From contig NZ_JALEGT010000017.1 in assembly GCF_022763305.1 (NCBI RefSeq), forward strand, positions 100,425-164,424: a stretch of 64,000 nucleotides of DNA. The letters are read 5' to 3'. The notes beneath the pieces are model-generated. The model searched no databases, had not been told where the DNA came from, and saw only the letters and a program-made list of their open reading frames with translations. Below are positions 63,907 to 64,000 of the stretch, one piece after another (the first letter of the stretch is position 1; the number at the start of each line of letters is the position of its first letter). The DNA comes from Marivita sp. (lineage in GTDB: Bacteria; Pseudomonadota; Alphaproteobacteria; Rhodobacterales; Rhodobacteraceae). The position numbers and the translations under genes are program-made.

Positions 63907-64000
63907 TGAACCGCCCCGGGTTTACCGGAGAGTAAAACACTCAAAGGATGAGCCCTATGACGAAGAGACGATTCACGCCCGCCTATCCGGCTGAACTACG
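63907..64000 (+). mobile_element. Left end of an IS3-family-like insertion sequence (partial)
   Basis: TGAACCGCCCCGGGTTTACC marks a typical IS3-type terminal end. It is followed 30 bases later by a ribosome site (AAAGGA) and the start of a transposase orfA. The element runs off the window, so group, right end and target duplication cannot be checked. It interrupts the L,D-transpeptidase-like gene. Confidence 0.75.
63957..64000 (+). CDS. IS3-type transposase OrfA, N-terminal fragment
   Basis: ATG 63957 opens MTKRRFTPAYPAELR, the usual first residues of an IS3-family OrfA helix-turn-helix protein. An in-frame ATG at 63948 (MSPMTKRR) is an alternative start. Only 14 codons are visible. Assignment is by N-terminal pattern and the adjoining IS end. 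Confidence 0.65.
   Translation, partial: MTKRRFTPAYPAEL

Overview
This is a roughly 64 kb chromosomal stretch from a high-GC alphaproteobacterium, most likely a member of the Roseobacter group (Rhodobacterales). That placement rests on gene content: a DmdC-like acyl-CoA dehydrogenase, a NicO/DUF1007 pair, a Tat-exported Acg-type nitroreductase, short conserved Rhodobacteraceae-type proteins, and split trpA and trpB. There is no rRNA in the window, so it is inference. No prophage, CRISPR array or antiviral island is visible. The only clear mobile DNA is the left end of an IS3-type element at the right edge, which cuts a peptidoglycan-type gene.

Layout, left to right. 0-4.5 kb: a polyamine-type ABC transporter (permease fragment, Tat-exported binding protein, ATPase) divergent from a GntR/FCD regulator that overlaps a GNAT acetyltransferase gene. 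4.5-13.2 kb: housekeeping and membrane genes (tex, tRNA-Ser(GCU), ychF, a MATE pump, a NicO metal exporter with a DUF1007 partner, ppk2). 13.4-20.3 kb: trpA, a hydratase-like gene, a MarR/nitroreductase operon with a paired operator, lldD, an MFS pump and rplY. 20.4-24.4 kb: a methyltransferase, a secreted caspase-fold protease with a peptidoglycan-binding-like domain, a small secreted protein and a DUF1906 protein. 24.4-31.8 kb: chromate transporter, pth, a DUF2332 gene with a probable early amber codon, a DUF2237 gene, then a membrane LuxR regulator next to two secreted PepSY-like proteins with long Asp/Arg tails, and trpB.

31.8-46.8 kb is a lipid-catabolism region: two hotdog thioesterases with a MATE pump, two MerR regulators, two acyl-CoA dehydrogenases, a GST, thiolase, two NTF2-like proteins, FadJ and an acyl-CoA ligase. 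A TTACGTCAACG-type operator pair lies upstream of the second MerR gene. 49.2-53.8 kb is a tightly overlapping nucleoside-salvage operon (cdd-deoA-deoB-add-upp). 53.9-64 kb holds a malic enzyme, a bacterial (6-4)-type photolyase with an SDR, an alpha/beta hydrolase, lepA and envelope proteins.

The strongest non-coding signal is a set of back-to-back, sequence-diverse palindromes that directly abut stop codons (18.2, 31.5, 56.5 and 62.3 kb, with a related cluster at 44.0 kb). Several are centred on TTCGAA. A second dispersed element (core CTTCATCTTGCC-GATAAACTC) occurs once near position 360 and twice, as an inverted pair, at 38.5-38.7 kb.
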